From: an uncultured cyanobacterium
GTDB taxonomy: Bacteria > Cyanobacteriota > Vampirovibrionia > Gastranaerophilales > Gastranaerophilaceae
Length of the DNA stretch: 52,142 nucleotides
NCBI GenBank assembly: GCA_902495705.1
Contig: CABUXT010000013.1
Span: 1-52,142 of the forward strand
Direction of reading: 5' to 3'
Shown here: positions 15,513 to 24,014 of the stretch, in pieces
Layout: each line of letters opens with the position of its first letter
How positions within the stretch are numbered: position 1 is the stretch's first letter
Notes under the pieces: model-generated
Databases searched by the model: none
The model's input: only the letters and a program-made list of their open reading frames with translations
Told to the model about the DNA's origin: nothing
Translations under genes and position numbers: made by a program

Positions 15513-17192
15513 TTAACCTTCCTTTTTAGAACCTTCTTCAATCCAACTTTTTATCTTATCTGCTGCATCTTCTGTAATTTCGTTTGAAATACTATCTAGT
15601 GAATCTACAAGTAAGCTTTCATCAAATTGAGGAATTGCAACTCTTTGCTGTTGTTGATTTATCAAATCTTGAGCCAATTCAGATTGTCTTTGGGTCAATT
15701 GGCTTGCGCGAGAATTGATATCGTTAAGTTGTCTTTCTTGTTCCATTGCTCTTTGTCGAAGATTTTCAACTTCCATTTCATTTTCTTCTCTGATTCGTTT
15801 AACTTTAGAAGAAATAACCTTAAATACGATAATCAAACCAAGACCGCATAACAACAATGCTAACCACCAAGGGTTTCCGGATTCGTCAACTTTTGGCAAG
15901 TTTTCTTGACGTTCAGGTGTTAAGTATGGGTCGTTAGAATTCGAAAATGCAATAGAAACATTGGCTGCAGAAACTTTAGGACTTGCTGAACGCGCAATAA
16001 GTTCTTTTAATTCTTCAATTGTTGTATCTGCAGGTAGATTGTTTCTATCAATAGTAACCGCGATTGAAATATCTTCAACAACCCCAGGTTTAATATATTC
16101 ATTTGTTTGAGTTTTGGTTACGCCGTATTGAGTTTCAGTAGCCTGACGAGAATAGTTTCGGTTTTGGCTAGAATCAGTTCCGCTGGTCGGTAATCCGTTT
16201 GGCAAATATGTACTAACTGCATTAATTCCTTGTGATTGGTCTTTTGTTTGGTCGCCCAAACCTTCTCTAAAAGATTGCTCAGATACAGATGCTTTTTTTG
16301 TTGGGTCATATTCTATTGAAAATTTTTCAACAGGAGCTTGTCTTAAAAATGTGCTGACAGTTGCAACGTAATTTCCCGGACCAACTAATCGGTCTAACTG
16401 TTTAGAAATTTTTTGTTGCATGTATTTATCATTTTCTTCCAATTTTTGGAGCATTTCATCTTCTGCATTCATAACACTATGGTAAACGTTACCGTTGGTG
16501 TCCGTGATTGCAATATTTTCTGCCGTCAAACCTGAAACACTGCCTAATAACAAGTTTGTAATGGCTTTAACTTTTAATTGGTCAAGTTTTTCGCCGTTTG
16601 GTAGAACAATTTGAACAGTTGCAGTTTTTGGTTTTTGTTCATCAAACATTGTTGTGTTTTCAGGAATTGAGATAAATACTGTTGCGTTTTGAATTGGCGG
16701 AATCTTTTTGATAAGTCTTGCCAATTCTCCATTCATCGCACGAGCCAAACGGATTCTTTTATCTTCTTTTGTAGAGGTGAAATCCCCTTTATCAAAGATT
16801 TCTAAGCCTACATTTTGGTCAACCAAACCGCTTTGAACAATTGCAATTAACGCGTTATCTCTATCAGTAACGGTACATTTTTTAGTTAATGTAGAACAAT
16901 TATTTTTGTTTAATACAAGTTTTGATTTTGTACCATCAAGTTGACGTTCTACCGTTATACCTTGTTTAGCTAAAAGTGCTTGGATTTCTAATGCTTTACC
17001 CAAGTTATCGGTAGTTAATAAGTCAACGTTAGCGGCTAATGGTTCAGAACCGACAACATCTGCCTTGTTGTCTCCGCCACCACTGTTTGCTGCAAAAATC
17101 GCGCCAACAATAACAAGTACAATAACCAGTGCTACCCCACCAATTATTCCATATAATAAAGGTTTATTTTCTAAAATTTTGCTAAAATCCAT
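15513..17192 (-). CDS. fliF: Flagellar MS-ring protein FliF
   Basis: A 559-aa protein. One membrane helix lies at ~12-35 (LLYGIIGGVALVIVLVIVGAI). A periplasmic region follows with ring-building motifs: ALEIQALLAKQGITVERQ, then RLARAMNGELARLIKKIPPIQNATVFISIPE and LKVKAITNLLLGSVSGL. A second membrane helix sits at ~443-460 (WWLALLLCGLGLIIVFKV). The ~100-residue cytosolic tail is a Gln-rich coiled coil. FliF forms the MS ring that houses the export gate. A cytosolic C-terminus that normally binds FliG is present. It lies 58 bases after fliE. Confidence 0.95.
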   Translation of the reverse strand: MDFSKILENKPLLYGIIGGVALVIVLVIVGAIFAANSGGGDNKADVVGSEPLAANVDLLTTDNLGKALEIQALLAKQGITVERQLDGTKSKLVLNKNNCSTLTKKCTVTDRDNALIAIVQSGLVDQNVGLEIFDKGDFTSTKEDKRIRLARAMNGELARLIKKIPPIQNATVFISIPENTTMFDEQKPKTATVQIVLPNGEKLDQLKVKAITNLLLGSVSGLTAENIAITDTNGNVYHSVMNAEDEMLQKLEENDKYMQQKISKQLDRLVGPGNYVATVSTFLRQAPVEKFSIEYDPTKKASVSEQSFREGLGDQTKDQSQGINAVSTYLPNGLPTSGTDSSQNRNYSRQATETQYGVTKTQTNEYIKPGVVEDISIAVTIDRNNLPADTTIEELKELIARSASPKVSAANVSIAFSNSNDPYLTPERQENLPKVDESGNPWWLALLLCGLGLIIVFKVISSKVKRIREENEMEVENLRQRAMEQERQLNDINSRASQLTQRQSELAQDLINQQQQRVAIPQFDESLLVDSLDSISNEITEDAADKIKSWIEEGSKKEG

Positions 17193-17250
17193 CTGAAGTC
17201 CCGTTGTCTGAATAATAAATTGTAATTAGTATTTCCCTAATAAAGGCAGC

Positions 17251-17592
17251 TTATACTGAAATTTGAGAAACTCTATCGTAAGCGTTGATTACTTTACCAA
17301 CGATTTGAGTTGCCACATTTACGCTAATTTCTGATTTTGCCATAGCAGTCATTACGTCATGGATATCAACATTTTGATTTCCTGACATAACGTCTTTTAG
17401 CAAGTTATCCGGCGCATTCATATCTGTATTCAAATCTTCCATCAAGCCTGTAAATACTTGTTTAAAGTTAGGGCTTTCGGTTGATTCTACTCTATCCATA
17501 CGCAGACTTGGCATCTTTGAACCGATACCTGTATCAAATTTTGTATGTTGGATTCTTGAAGCTAAATCATATTGTGGAAAATTGCTATACAT
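17251..17592 (-). CDS. fliE: Flagellar hook-basal body protein FliE
   Basis: A 113-aa protein. The C-terminal half has the FliE pattern: NQNVDIHDVMTAMAKSEIS, then VNVATQIVGKVINAYDRVSQISV. FliE links the MS ring to the rod and is the first exported substrate. The N-terminal ~45 residues are polar and unconserved. It is the first gene of the minus-strand operon fliE-fliF-(fliG position)-fliH-flhA. A well-spaced sigma70-type promoter and an AGAGAGG Shine-Dalgarno lie upstream. Confidence 0.9.
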   Translation of the reverse strand: MYSNFPQYDLASRIQHTKFDTGIGSKMPSLRMDRVESTESPNFKQVFTGLMEDLNTDMNAPDNLLKDVMSGNQNVDIHDVMTAMAKSEISVNVATQIVGKVINAYDRVSQISV

Positions 17593-17611
17593 ACTACTAC
17601 CTCTCTATTTC

Positions 17612-17640
17612 ATATTACCTATTTTATTTGACTTTTTCAA
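17612..17640 (-). promoter_or_regulatory. Promoter of the fliE operon
   Basis: On the minus strand: TTGAAA (17640-17635), 17 bases, TAATAT (17617-17612), then AGAGAGG and the fliE ATG. This looks like a housekeeping sigma70-type promoter; no sigma54 or sigma28 signature was seen. Confidence 0.6.
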
Positions 17641-17789
17641 CTTAATTTACAAAAAATCAATCAATAGGTGTACAATGCATTGCTTTAGGGACTTTTTATA
17701 CTTCATATTTAATAATATTTTTTGAAAAATCAAACTGATTTGTTTTGAAATTTTTCTTGTATAATATTTTTGTAATTAGCGGAGGGGAT

Positions 17790-18896
17790 ATGGATAAAAC
17801 TTTTTCAGGAGAAATAAATTTATTAAAAGCATTAGCTATTATGCTCGTTGTTTCAGGGCATTTAGAGTTTTCTATATTTGGAATGTTTCCGCCATATTCT
17901 TTTCAGTTGGCGTTGTTTTTCTTTATTTCGGGAATGTTATTTAAAGATAAATATATAGATAATGTCTCAGAATATTTTTTAAGAAGAATTAAATCACTTT
18001 TAGTGCCGTATTTTTCTTATGAAGTAGTTTATTTGTTGATTACATTGGCGCTTGTTCCTGTTATTGGTGAATTTTTCGGAGCAACTCCAAGTTTGAAAAA
18101 CTTTTTTATAACTCCGTTTTTGAACGGTCATCAATTGTTTTTGTGTGCTCCATTGTGGTTTGTTCCACAATTGTTTATAACATTAATTGTATTTTTGTTT
18201 TTGATGAGAGTGTTAAGACCTATAGAAAATAAATATATTCATTTGGCATTTTTCGCTTTGTTAGGGCTAACAGCCATTCCTGTTTGGAAATACACCCCTG
18301 CGCACACACCATTGGCTCTTGTTGGTATGCGGACGGCGTTTTCTTTGTTCTTTGTTTATTTAGGTCATTATTATGTAAAACATATAAAAGATAACTACAA
18401 TATTTTTACTCCGAAATGGTTGGGCGGAGTTATTTTAATTCAGTCTGTTTTGTGGCTATTTAATAGAGACTTTGACCCTGTGCATGGAATAGGTTTATCT
18501 TATGTTTTGGTTTGGGGAAGATTTGACCAACAAATTATCGTTCCGATATTCACCTCTATTACAGGTATTTGGGTATCATTGCTTGCAGTCAAATTGTTGT
18601 ATCCGTATTTAAAAGATGTGAAATTTTTACAACAAATGGGTAAAGTTACCTATCATATTATGGCAAATCATTTGTTTGTTATGTATATGCTAACTTTGTT
18701 GTTATTCAAACTCACAGGTACTCCGTTATCTGCAAAGGGTGATAAAATTTATTCTATTTTTGACCCTGTTCAGACAACATACTTATATTTTGTTGTCGTT
18801 ATGGTTGTGACAACATATTTTGGAGTATTTCAACAGTTTATTTGGAAGAAAATTTCTACGGCAATTTCAACCAAACTACTGCAAAAGGATACATAA
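17790..18896 (+). CDS. Acyltransferase-3 family membrane protein
   Basis: A 368-aa integral membrane protein with about ten helices. The N-terminus holds the family pattern INLLKALAIMLVVSGHLEF, where the His in SGH is the expected catalytic residue, followed by ALFFFISGMLFKDKY and LWFVPQLF. Such proteins transfer acyl groups to sugars, lipids or peptidoglycan-linked glycans in the envelope. The start at 17790 is chosen for the GGAGGGG at 17781-17787. Its 3' end overlaps the 3' end of the convergent GH13 gene by 41 bases. Substrate unknown. Confidence 0.88.
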   Translation: MDKTFSGEINLLKALAIMLVVSGHLEFSIFGMFPPYSFQLALFFFISGMLFKDKYIDNVSEYFLRRIKSLLVPYFSYEVVYLLITLALVPVIGEFFGATPSLKNFFITPFLNGHQLFLCAPLWFVPQLFITLIVFLFLMRVLRPIENKYIHLAFFALLGLTAIPVWKYTPAHTPLALVGMRTAFSLFFVYLGHYYVKHIKDNYNIFTPKWLGGVILIQSVLWLFNRDFDPVHGIGLSYVLVWGRFDQQIIVPIFTSITGIWVSLLAVKLLYPYLKDVKFLQQMGKVTYHIMANHLFVMYMLTLLLFKLTGTPLSAKGDKIYSIFDPVQTTYLYFVVVMVVTTYFGVFQQFIWKKISTAISTKLLQKDT

Positions 18897-20946
18897 GCAA
18901 TCTTGTCTTTTTATCCTTTAGAGATACTTTCAGTTTGTATTCATCATCTGTTAGTACATTTTTAAGATAAACATTTTCATTGTTTTTCAAAGATTTCAGC
19001 AAAACTTCTTTTGGTAAATCAATTTCTGCCGTACAGCGTTTATTGGCAAGATTATTTACTATCAAATATTTTTCGCCTTTGTAACTTCTGATATATGCAA
19101 ATATGTATGGCTTTTCAGTCTTTAAGATAGACAATGTTCCACGTCTTAGTGCAGGAATTTCTTTTCTTAATTCAATCATTTTTTGAACTTTGTGGAAAAT
19201 TTTACCGCTATAAGTTTTAGTAGTCGTTGTCGCATCATAGAAAGCTTGTTTTGTCAGTGTTCCTCTGTTTATGTCACGGCTATCAAAGAAAGATAGCAAT
19301 TTTATCTTGCTTTTGAATTGTTTTTTCTTTCGCAAATCAGCACTTTTTTTAGCGTTGTCAAAATTGTTTTTTGCTCCGATTTCATCGCCATAGTAGATTA
19401 TCGGAATCCCCGGCATTGATAAAAGTACGGAAAATGCCATTTCTATGTGGTCGTGGTTTTCGTCAAGGAAATTTGCCATTCTGCCTGCAACTCCAAAACC
19501 TTTTCTAAACGGTGCTCCTTTTGGCTCAAGTGCATTGTAAATTAAATCTCGCATTTCAGGTGTTACCATCTCAAGAGTCAATTCATCGTGAACCCTTAAA
19601 AATGTAGCCCAACTTGCAGATTCAGGAATAGCAGGAGTTTGTTTTACCGCCTCTTTAAAATATTTGCTGTCTTCTGTGATAAAACTTGCCCAAAGTGCAG
19701 GCATGTACGGAAAATTGTATGCGATTTGCACTTCGTCCGTCCGTTTAAAATCTCGAGTTTGCCCATCAACTATAGTTTCTGATTTTCTTTCCGTTCCAAA
19801 GTAAGGGATAACATCTTTGGGCAATTGACACGCCTCGGCTTGCAAAACCGTTCTTGGTGCTACAGATTGCAAATAAAGGCTCAAAATTTTTATTATAGAG
19901 TGCGTTTTAGGCAAATTCTCAGCATTTGTGCCATTTTCTTTTATTAAATAAGGAATGGCATCTAATCTAAATATATCAACTCCCAGATTTGCCCAGTAGT
20001 TAAGTGTTCCCAAGTTGTAATATAAAACTTCCGGATTTTTCCAGTTTATATCAAGTTGGAACGGATAAAAGGTATGGTAAAGGTAGTAATCTTTCCCCTC
20101 AATTGTGACTTTGCGGTAATTGTTTTCGGTAATTTCAGGGAAAATAAGACGTCGTTTGCTTATACTTCCGTCTTCTTCTTTGTATTCAACAACAGTGCCC
20201 AATTTAGGGTCGACGTATTTTGTGTATTCAGGCATGGTCTCTGTTGTTACGAAGTAATTTAGTTTATCAAGATCTCCTTTTTGAGCTTGTTGAAACCATT
20301 CGTGCTGGTCTGAAAAGTGATTTAGTACAAGGTCAGCTTTTATGTTGAACCCTTTTGATTTAGCCTCTTTTACAAACGCTTCAAATTGAGGTTTCCCACC
20401 TAAATCTTTTCTAACATTTTGTGGATTTTTTACGTCAAAACCTGCATCTTCCATTGGAGAGTCCGCAAAAGGCAGCATATATATTGTGGTCACGCCAAGT
20501 TTTTTCAAATAATCAAGCATATTGACCGTATCTTTGAACTGGTTTGGCTTGTCAGGAGTTACTGTCCCAAATTGGTCAACGTAAAACATATAAATTATTT
20601 CATCTTTGTACCAATCGTTTGGGCGCGTCAAATCATCTTGTTTCAAATTTTGAGGACGTTCGGATTTTGCTTTTTGGGCAATTTCAACAATTTTGTTATA
20701 AATTTCATTTGTTTGGTCTGCTCCATAAACTTTTGAAATTTCGGATTTTAATTCTTTTTCAAGTTTTGGTGAAATTACTTTTGGTTCAGGTGCTAAAGTT
20801 TGGTCGGTGTTTTCAGAAAGTGCGCTTTGCTCATTTTGAGTTGTCGAAATAGGAGCATCGACTTTTTCTTGTGCCTGTATCGGATTTGCCGTAAGCATTG
20901 CAAAAACTAAACCTACAATTGCTAAATTAATCAATTGTTTTTTCAC
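18856..20946 (-). CDS. Exported GH13 enzyme, trehalose synthase/maltose-active type
   Basis: A 696-aa protein starting at GTG 20946 with a strong GGGAGGA Shine-Dalgarno. Signal peptide 1-25 (LTANPIQAQ). A ~85-residue helical linker precedes the GH13 barrel. The conserved regions are: I, DLVLNH (205-210); II, FRLDA with nucleophile D329; III, LQAEA with acid/base E371; IV, RVHDELTLEM with H453-D454. HDELTLEM plus GVAGRMANFLDEN recall trehalose synthase (GH13_16) more than ordinary alpha-amylase, but the residue before HD is Val rather than the usual Asn. A C-terminal beta domain closes the protein. Export suggests processing of periplasmic or external alpha-glucosides. It is third in the minus-strand operon with the deaminase. 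Confidence 0.85.
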   Translation of the reverse strand: MKKQLINLAIVGLVFAMLTANPIQAQEKVDAPISTTQNEQSALSENTDQTLAPEPKVISPKLEKELKSEISKVYGADQTNEIYNKIVEIAQKAKSERPQNLKQDDLTRPNDWYKDEIIYMFYVDQFGTVTPDKPNQFKDTVNMLDYLKKLGVTTIYMLPFADSPMEDAGFDVKNPQNVRKDLGGKPQFEAFVKEAKSKGFNIKADLVLNHFSDQHEWFQQAQKGDLDKLNYFVTTETMPEYTKYVDPKLGTVVEYKEEDGSISKRRLIFPEITENNYRKVTIEGKDYYLYHTFYPFQLDINWKNPEVLYYNLGTLNYWANLGVDIFRLDAIPYLIKENGTNAENLPKTHSIIKILSLYLQSVAPRTVLQAEACQLPKDVIPYFGTERKSETIVDGQTRDFKRTDEVQIAYNFPYMPALWASFITEDSKYFKEAVKQTPAIPESASWATFLRVHDELTLEMVTPEMRDLIYNALEPKGAPFRKGFGVAGRMANFLDENHDHIEMAFSVLLSMPGIPIIYYGDEIGAKNNFDNAKKSADLRKKKQFKSKIKLLSFFDSRDINRGTLTKQAFYDATTTTKTYSGKIFHKVQKMIELRKEIPALRRGTLSILKTEKPYIFAYIRSYKGEKYLIVNNLANKRCTAEIDLPKEVLLKSLKNNENVYLKNVLTDDEYKLKVSLKDKKTRLLMYPFAVVWLKLP

Positions 20947-20980
20947 TTTATATCCTCCCTAAAACAAAATTTTTGAAATT

Positions 20981-21430
20981 TTATCTTTGTTCTTCCAGTT
21001 CTTTTCTGATATCGTCGACAGAAATTCTTACAATTGGTGAATTTTCGTCTTTTTTAAGCACGCAATCTTTTATCCCTGATTGGACGATGAATCTTTTACA
21101 CAATATACAAATAAAATTGTGACCCCAGATGTAAATAGTCCCATCTTTGCAGCGGTCTTGTCCTGCTTGAATTATTGCGTTTTGTTCGGCGTGGATAGAA
21201 CGGCATGTTTCATATTTTGTGCCGGACGGTATGTTGTTTTTTATTCTGTAACATTCTCCGCGTTCTGCGCATGATTTCACTTTTGAAGGTGTTCCGTTAT
21301 ATCCTGTTGCTTTTATTTTCTTGTCCTGACCTACAATAACCGCGCCAACTTGTGCCCTAATGCAATTTGAGCGAGTTGCGCATGTTTTAGCCAAATCAAG
21401 AAAATATTCATCCCATGGTTTAATTTCCAT
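20981..21430 (-). CDS. dCMP/cytidine deaminase family protein (ComEB-like)
   Basis: A 149-aa protein. Zinc site: SIHAEQNAI (HAE, with Glu as proton shuttle) and the second ligand pair in FICILCKRFI (C-x-x-C, with Ile where most enzymes have Pro before the first Cys). The N-terminus DEYFLDLAKTCATRSNCIRAQVGAV and the Cys-rich segment KSCAERGEC are typical of dCMP deaminase/ComEB, which supplies dUMP for thymidylate. Normal length. It lies 11 bases after the AICAR-transformylase-like gene and 34 before the GH13 gene, so probably one operon. Confidence 0.88.
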   Translation of the reverse strand: MEIKPWDEYFLDLAKTCATRSNCIRAQVGAVIVGQDKKIKATGYNGTPSKVKSCAERGECYRIKNNIPSGTKYETCRSIHAEQNAIIQAGQDRCKDGTIYIWGHNFICILCKRFIVQSGIKDCVLKKDENSPIVRISVDDIRKELEEQR

Positions 21431-21441
21431 TTTATAAATCC

Positions 21442-22377
21442 TTAATATTTGTTGTTTCTTAATCCTGTTGTAATGATTGAAATGTTGTATTTATCTGCAA
21501 GTTTTGCAATTTTACTTGAATTTGCACCGTCTCCTGCTTCAATAATCAAGCCGATACGACCTTGGATTGCAGCATTGATGGTTTCTTCGTTTTCAATAAC
21601 TCCATCTACTGCCAAAACTGCATCTTTTGAATTTTCACAAGCTATATCCATTGCAAATTCTGCGGTTTCAATACCGTTTGTTCTGCCTTGTACAATTGCT
21701 TTTACTGCTAAATCTTTTGCGATAACGGCAGATTTACTTTTTGTATATTTAGAAACTTTCCAAGCGAAAATCGCATCTTCAGCTTGTTGTTGAGTCGGCT
21801 TAGTTTTGCCAGCAACTTTGAATGACGATTTTGTAAGTTTGCTCAAATTTTGTTCTTGGATAAGGTAGCCAAATGGTGTAACTTTGATATCTGTAGCCGT
21901 GAAACCTAAGATTTCTTGCAACGGACTCTTTATTTGGATAAGGTTAGTCTCGCTGTTTGATTTCAAGTAGTCTAAAGCCTCTTTTGCATATCTGATTGCA
22001 ATAATGTTTCTTATATTCATTGCTTTTAATTGTTTTGCAACCTCAAGAGTTAATTCTTTGCTGAATCCGATTGTGCCGTTTGTAACAACAGTTGGGTCAC
22101 AGTCGACAATTTTTTCAAAAGCGTTTTCAATAGAACTTCCTAAAGCTACAGAACATAAATGACTTTCTTTTGCGATTGCTGTTGCGTTTACGTCGAAAAA
22201 TTCTGCTAAAATTTCAACAACTTTTGTCAAATTCAAATAGTCAATATATTCAAGTACATTGTTTTCGTTTAATATTTCATAATCCAAACCGTTTTCAACA
22301 GGTGCGATAGCTGCATCTTGAGATACGTTTGCACCAAATGGTAATTCTTTAAAATCTTTTATTTCTATTGTTTCCAT
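21442..22377 (-). CDS. Stand-alone AICAR-transformylase-like protein, active-site residues altered
   Basis: A 311-aa protein matching only the C-terminal transformylase half of PurH. It starts ELPFGANVSQDAA, where PurH has its RYGENPHQ segment, so the IMP-cyclohydrolase half is absent. Key positions differ: the Lys-His pair of the family (VKHANP) reads AKESHL; the substrate segment SNAIVxAK reads SKSAVIAK; and GAGQxSR reads VQGRTNG. The C-terminal frame is well kept (DAIFAWKVSK, IIEAGDG, IITTGLRNNK). It is probably not a normal purine enzyme. The start at 22377 has GAGGG upstream; the frame could extend 17 codons further. Confidence 0.7.
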   Translation of the reverse strand: METIEIKDFKELPFGANVSQDAAIAPVENGLDYEILNENNVLEYIDYLNLTKVVEILAEFFDVNATAIAKESHLCSVALGSSIENAFEKIVDCDPTVVTNGTIGFSKELTLEVAKQLKAMNIRNIIAIRYAKEALDYLKSNSETNLIQIKSPLQEILGFTATDIKVTPFGYLIQEQNLSKLTKSSFKVAGKTKPTQQQAEDAIFAWKVSKYTKSKSAVIAKDLAVKAIVQGRTNGIETAEFAMDIACENSKDAVLAVDGVIENEETINAAIQGRIGLIIEAGDGANSSKIAKLADKYNISIITTGLRNNKY

Positions 22378-22538
22378 AATATCCCTCACTTTTGAACCGA
22401 TATTAGCATAAACGATTGATGCTATCAAGTTAATATATCTTAAACTAATTCCTGTTCTTTAGTAAATTTTTCTTGATAAATTAGCATGTCTTTTATATTA
22501 TATTTATGAAGTTTAAAACAATAATTTAAGAGGAAAAG

Positions 22539-23198
22539 ATGGCAATAAACAATATGAATGACGGAGTAGGAAAAAAGATTGTAGAAGCTTTAAAAATGCA
22601 GTCAGCAGAACATTCAGATGGTGAAGTTTTTGTTAATGAAGACCCTGAAATTACAGAAATTTCTGAACCGGTAGAAGATGTTGTTCAGACTCCTGCAGTT
22701 GAAGAAACTCCGATTGCTCATGAAAATAATGTTTATACTCAGCCTGTTTCAGATTTGCAAATGAAAGTTCAATCTCAATTGCAATTCCAAGCTGCAACTC
22801 AGCCACAATTCCAATCAAATATAGATAATGCTTTTAATCAAAGTTTGGCTCAAAATTTGGGCACTCAAGCTTTTGAACAAGTTCAGGATGATTTTGATTA
22901 CCCTGCAAATGTTGCCGTTTTAAAACAGCTTATTGCAAAACTTCCTGCAGGTGTTTCAAAACAAACCGGTGCATTGATTATTAAGCAAACAATGGAAGCT
23001 CTTGGTATTTCTATGGGCAGTGTTTTGCAGGAGGCAAAACAAGTACAGGAAACTCTTTTGAATAACGCAAAAGAATGTCAAAACAGTGTGGTTGAATACC
23101 GCAAACAAATTGGTATTCTTGAGTCAAGAGCTCAACAATACCAAAAGCAATCCGCTGTTATGAATGACATTATCAACTTATTTATTCAAACTCGCTAA
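22539..23198 (+). CDS. Unknown helical protein
   Basis: A 219-aa acidic protein. Residues 1-75 are disordered and Glu/Pro/Val-rich; 75-115 are Gln-rich (VQSQLQFQAATQPQFQ). Residues 120-219 are helical: NVAVLKQLIAKLPAGVSKQTG, then IIKQTMEALGISMGSVLQEAK and a coiled coil to the end. No signal peptide. AGAGGAAAAG precedes the ATG. It converges directly (0 bases apart) with a coiled-coil gene at 23199. The layout of disordered head plus coiled coil is compatible with a cytoskeletal, partner-binding or export-chaperone role, but no family is recognised. Confidence 0.6.
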   Translation: MAINNMNDGVGKKIVEALKMQSAEHSDGEVFVNEDPEITEISEPVEDVVQTPAVEETPIAHENNVYTQPVSDLQMKVQSQLQFQAATQPQFQSNIDNAFNQSLAQNLGTQAFEQVQDDFDYPANVAVLKQLIAKLPAGVSKQTGALIIKQTMEALGISMGSVLQEAKQVQETLLNNAKECQNSVVEYRKQIGILESRAQQYQKQSAVMNDIINLFIQTR

Positions 23199-23531
23199 TT
23201 AAGAAATGTTATAAGAGAATGAAGATTTGATATTTGCATCAATCATTGAGTTACAAGATTCGATTTCTTGTGCGTATTCTTTGATTTGAAGTTCAAGAGT
23301 TGATTTTTGTCTGTCTAATTTTTCTTCGAGTAACTTTAATTTGTATTGGCGCTGTTGAAGTTTCTTTGCAATCAAACTATCAGCCTCGTAATCTGTACCA
23401 ATCTGAATAAGATTGTTTGCAGAGTTTTGAGCTGTCATTTTAGCTTGGGTTATTAATTGCAGTTTCCACTCAGCAGTTGACTTCTGCATCATTAAATATC
23501 GTTTTCTGATTATTCCGATAAATAAACCCAT
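23199..23531 (-). CDS. Small coiled-coil protein (FliJ/YscO-like in shape)
   Basis: A 110-aa protein that is nearly all helix: IRKRYLMMQKSTAEWKLQ, then QQRQYKLKLLEEKLDRQKST and ELQIKEYAQEIESCNSM. A long two-helix coiled coil of about this size is what FliJ/YscO export-stalk proteins look like, but sequence identity cannot be claimed. It follows the 90-aa gene by 14 bases on the same strand. The cryptic name-giving feature is absent; call it unknown with coiled coil. Confidence 0.55.
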   Translation of the reverse strand: MGLFIGIIRKRYLMMQKSTAEWKLQLITQAKMTAQNSANNLIQIGTDYEADSLIAKKLQQRQYKLKLLEEKLDRQKSTLELQIKEYAQEIESCNSMIDANIKSSFSYNIS

Positions 23532-23545
23532 TTTACTTTCCGCCT

Positions 23546-23818
23546 TTACCTTTTTTGGTCTAAGTGAGACCCTTTCAAGAAGTTATGTTGGCTGTTTTCG
23601 GCTATCAACTGTTCCATCTTGTTAAGCTGGTGTCGGTGATAATTTAGCCTATACTGTGCCATTTTTAATTTCTTTTTAACCGTCAAAAAATCTTTGATTC
23701 CTTCAACTATTTGGTTCATAATAGACTGTATCGGATTCTTTCTGATGAAATAGTTTTTGGTATAGATTAAGAAATCTGCGATTCTTTTAAGGTATAGCTC
23801 CAGAGTTTCTCGAAACAT
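23546..23818 (-). CDS. Small basic helical protein
   Basis: A 90-aa basic protein (many Lys, Arg, His). Helical segments FRETLELYLKRIADFLIYTKNYF and VKKKLKMAQYRLNYHRHQL suggest a membrane-peripheral or coiled-coil partner protein. It is first in a two-gene minus-strand unit with the 110-aa coiled-coil gene 14 bases downstream. AAGGAG lies a few bases before the ATG. Function unknown. Confidence 0.55.
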   Translation of the reverse strand: MFRETLELYLKRIADFLIYTKNYFIRKNPIQSIMNQIVEGIKDFLTVKKKLKMAQYRLNYHRHQLNKMEQLIAENSQHNFLKGSHLDQKR

Positions 23819-23978
23819 TTTGCTCCTTACACTTTGAACCTACATATATTTAAAAACATTACATTACAAAATATTGATAAATTTTTAAGCATGACGTAAT
23901 ATTTCTTAATATTTGGTTCGGTCATAGTTGTACATAATAATATACGACAAAATTTTTAATATCTTTAATTAATAAATG

Positions 23979-24004
23979 AAGGATAGACCATTTAGTCTAT
24001 CCTT
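23979..24004 (-). terminator. Hairpin terminator of the 24015 gene
   Basis: AAGGATAGAC (23979-23988) pairs with GTCTATCCTT (23995-24004), a perfect 10-bp stem with a 6-nt loop. On the minus strand the tail is A/T-rich with short T runs. It lies 10 bases past the stop of the minus-strand gene. Confidence 0.65.
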
Positions 24005-24014
24005 ATTATGTTTT

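Noticed and set aside
11647..17592. Injectisome (virulence-type) type III secretion system
   Set aside because: FliE and FliF are flagellar-type, and no secretin or SctD/SctJ-like protein is seen. A repurposed flagellar exporter remains open as a finding.
17745..17789. Upstream extension of the acyltransferase
   Set aside because: The strong GGAGGGG at 17781-17787 points to ATG 17790; the extension is hydrophobic leader-like sequence from the promoter region.
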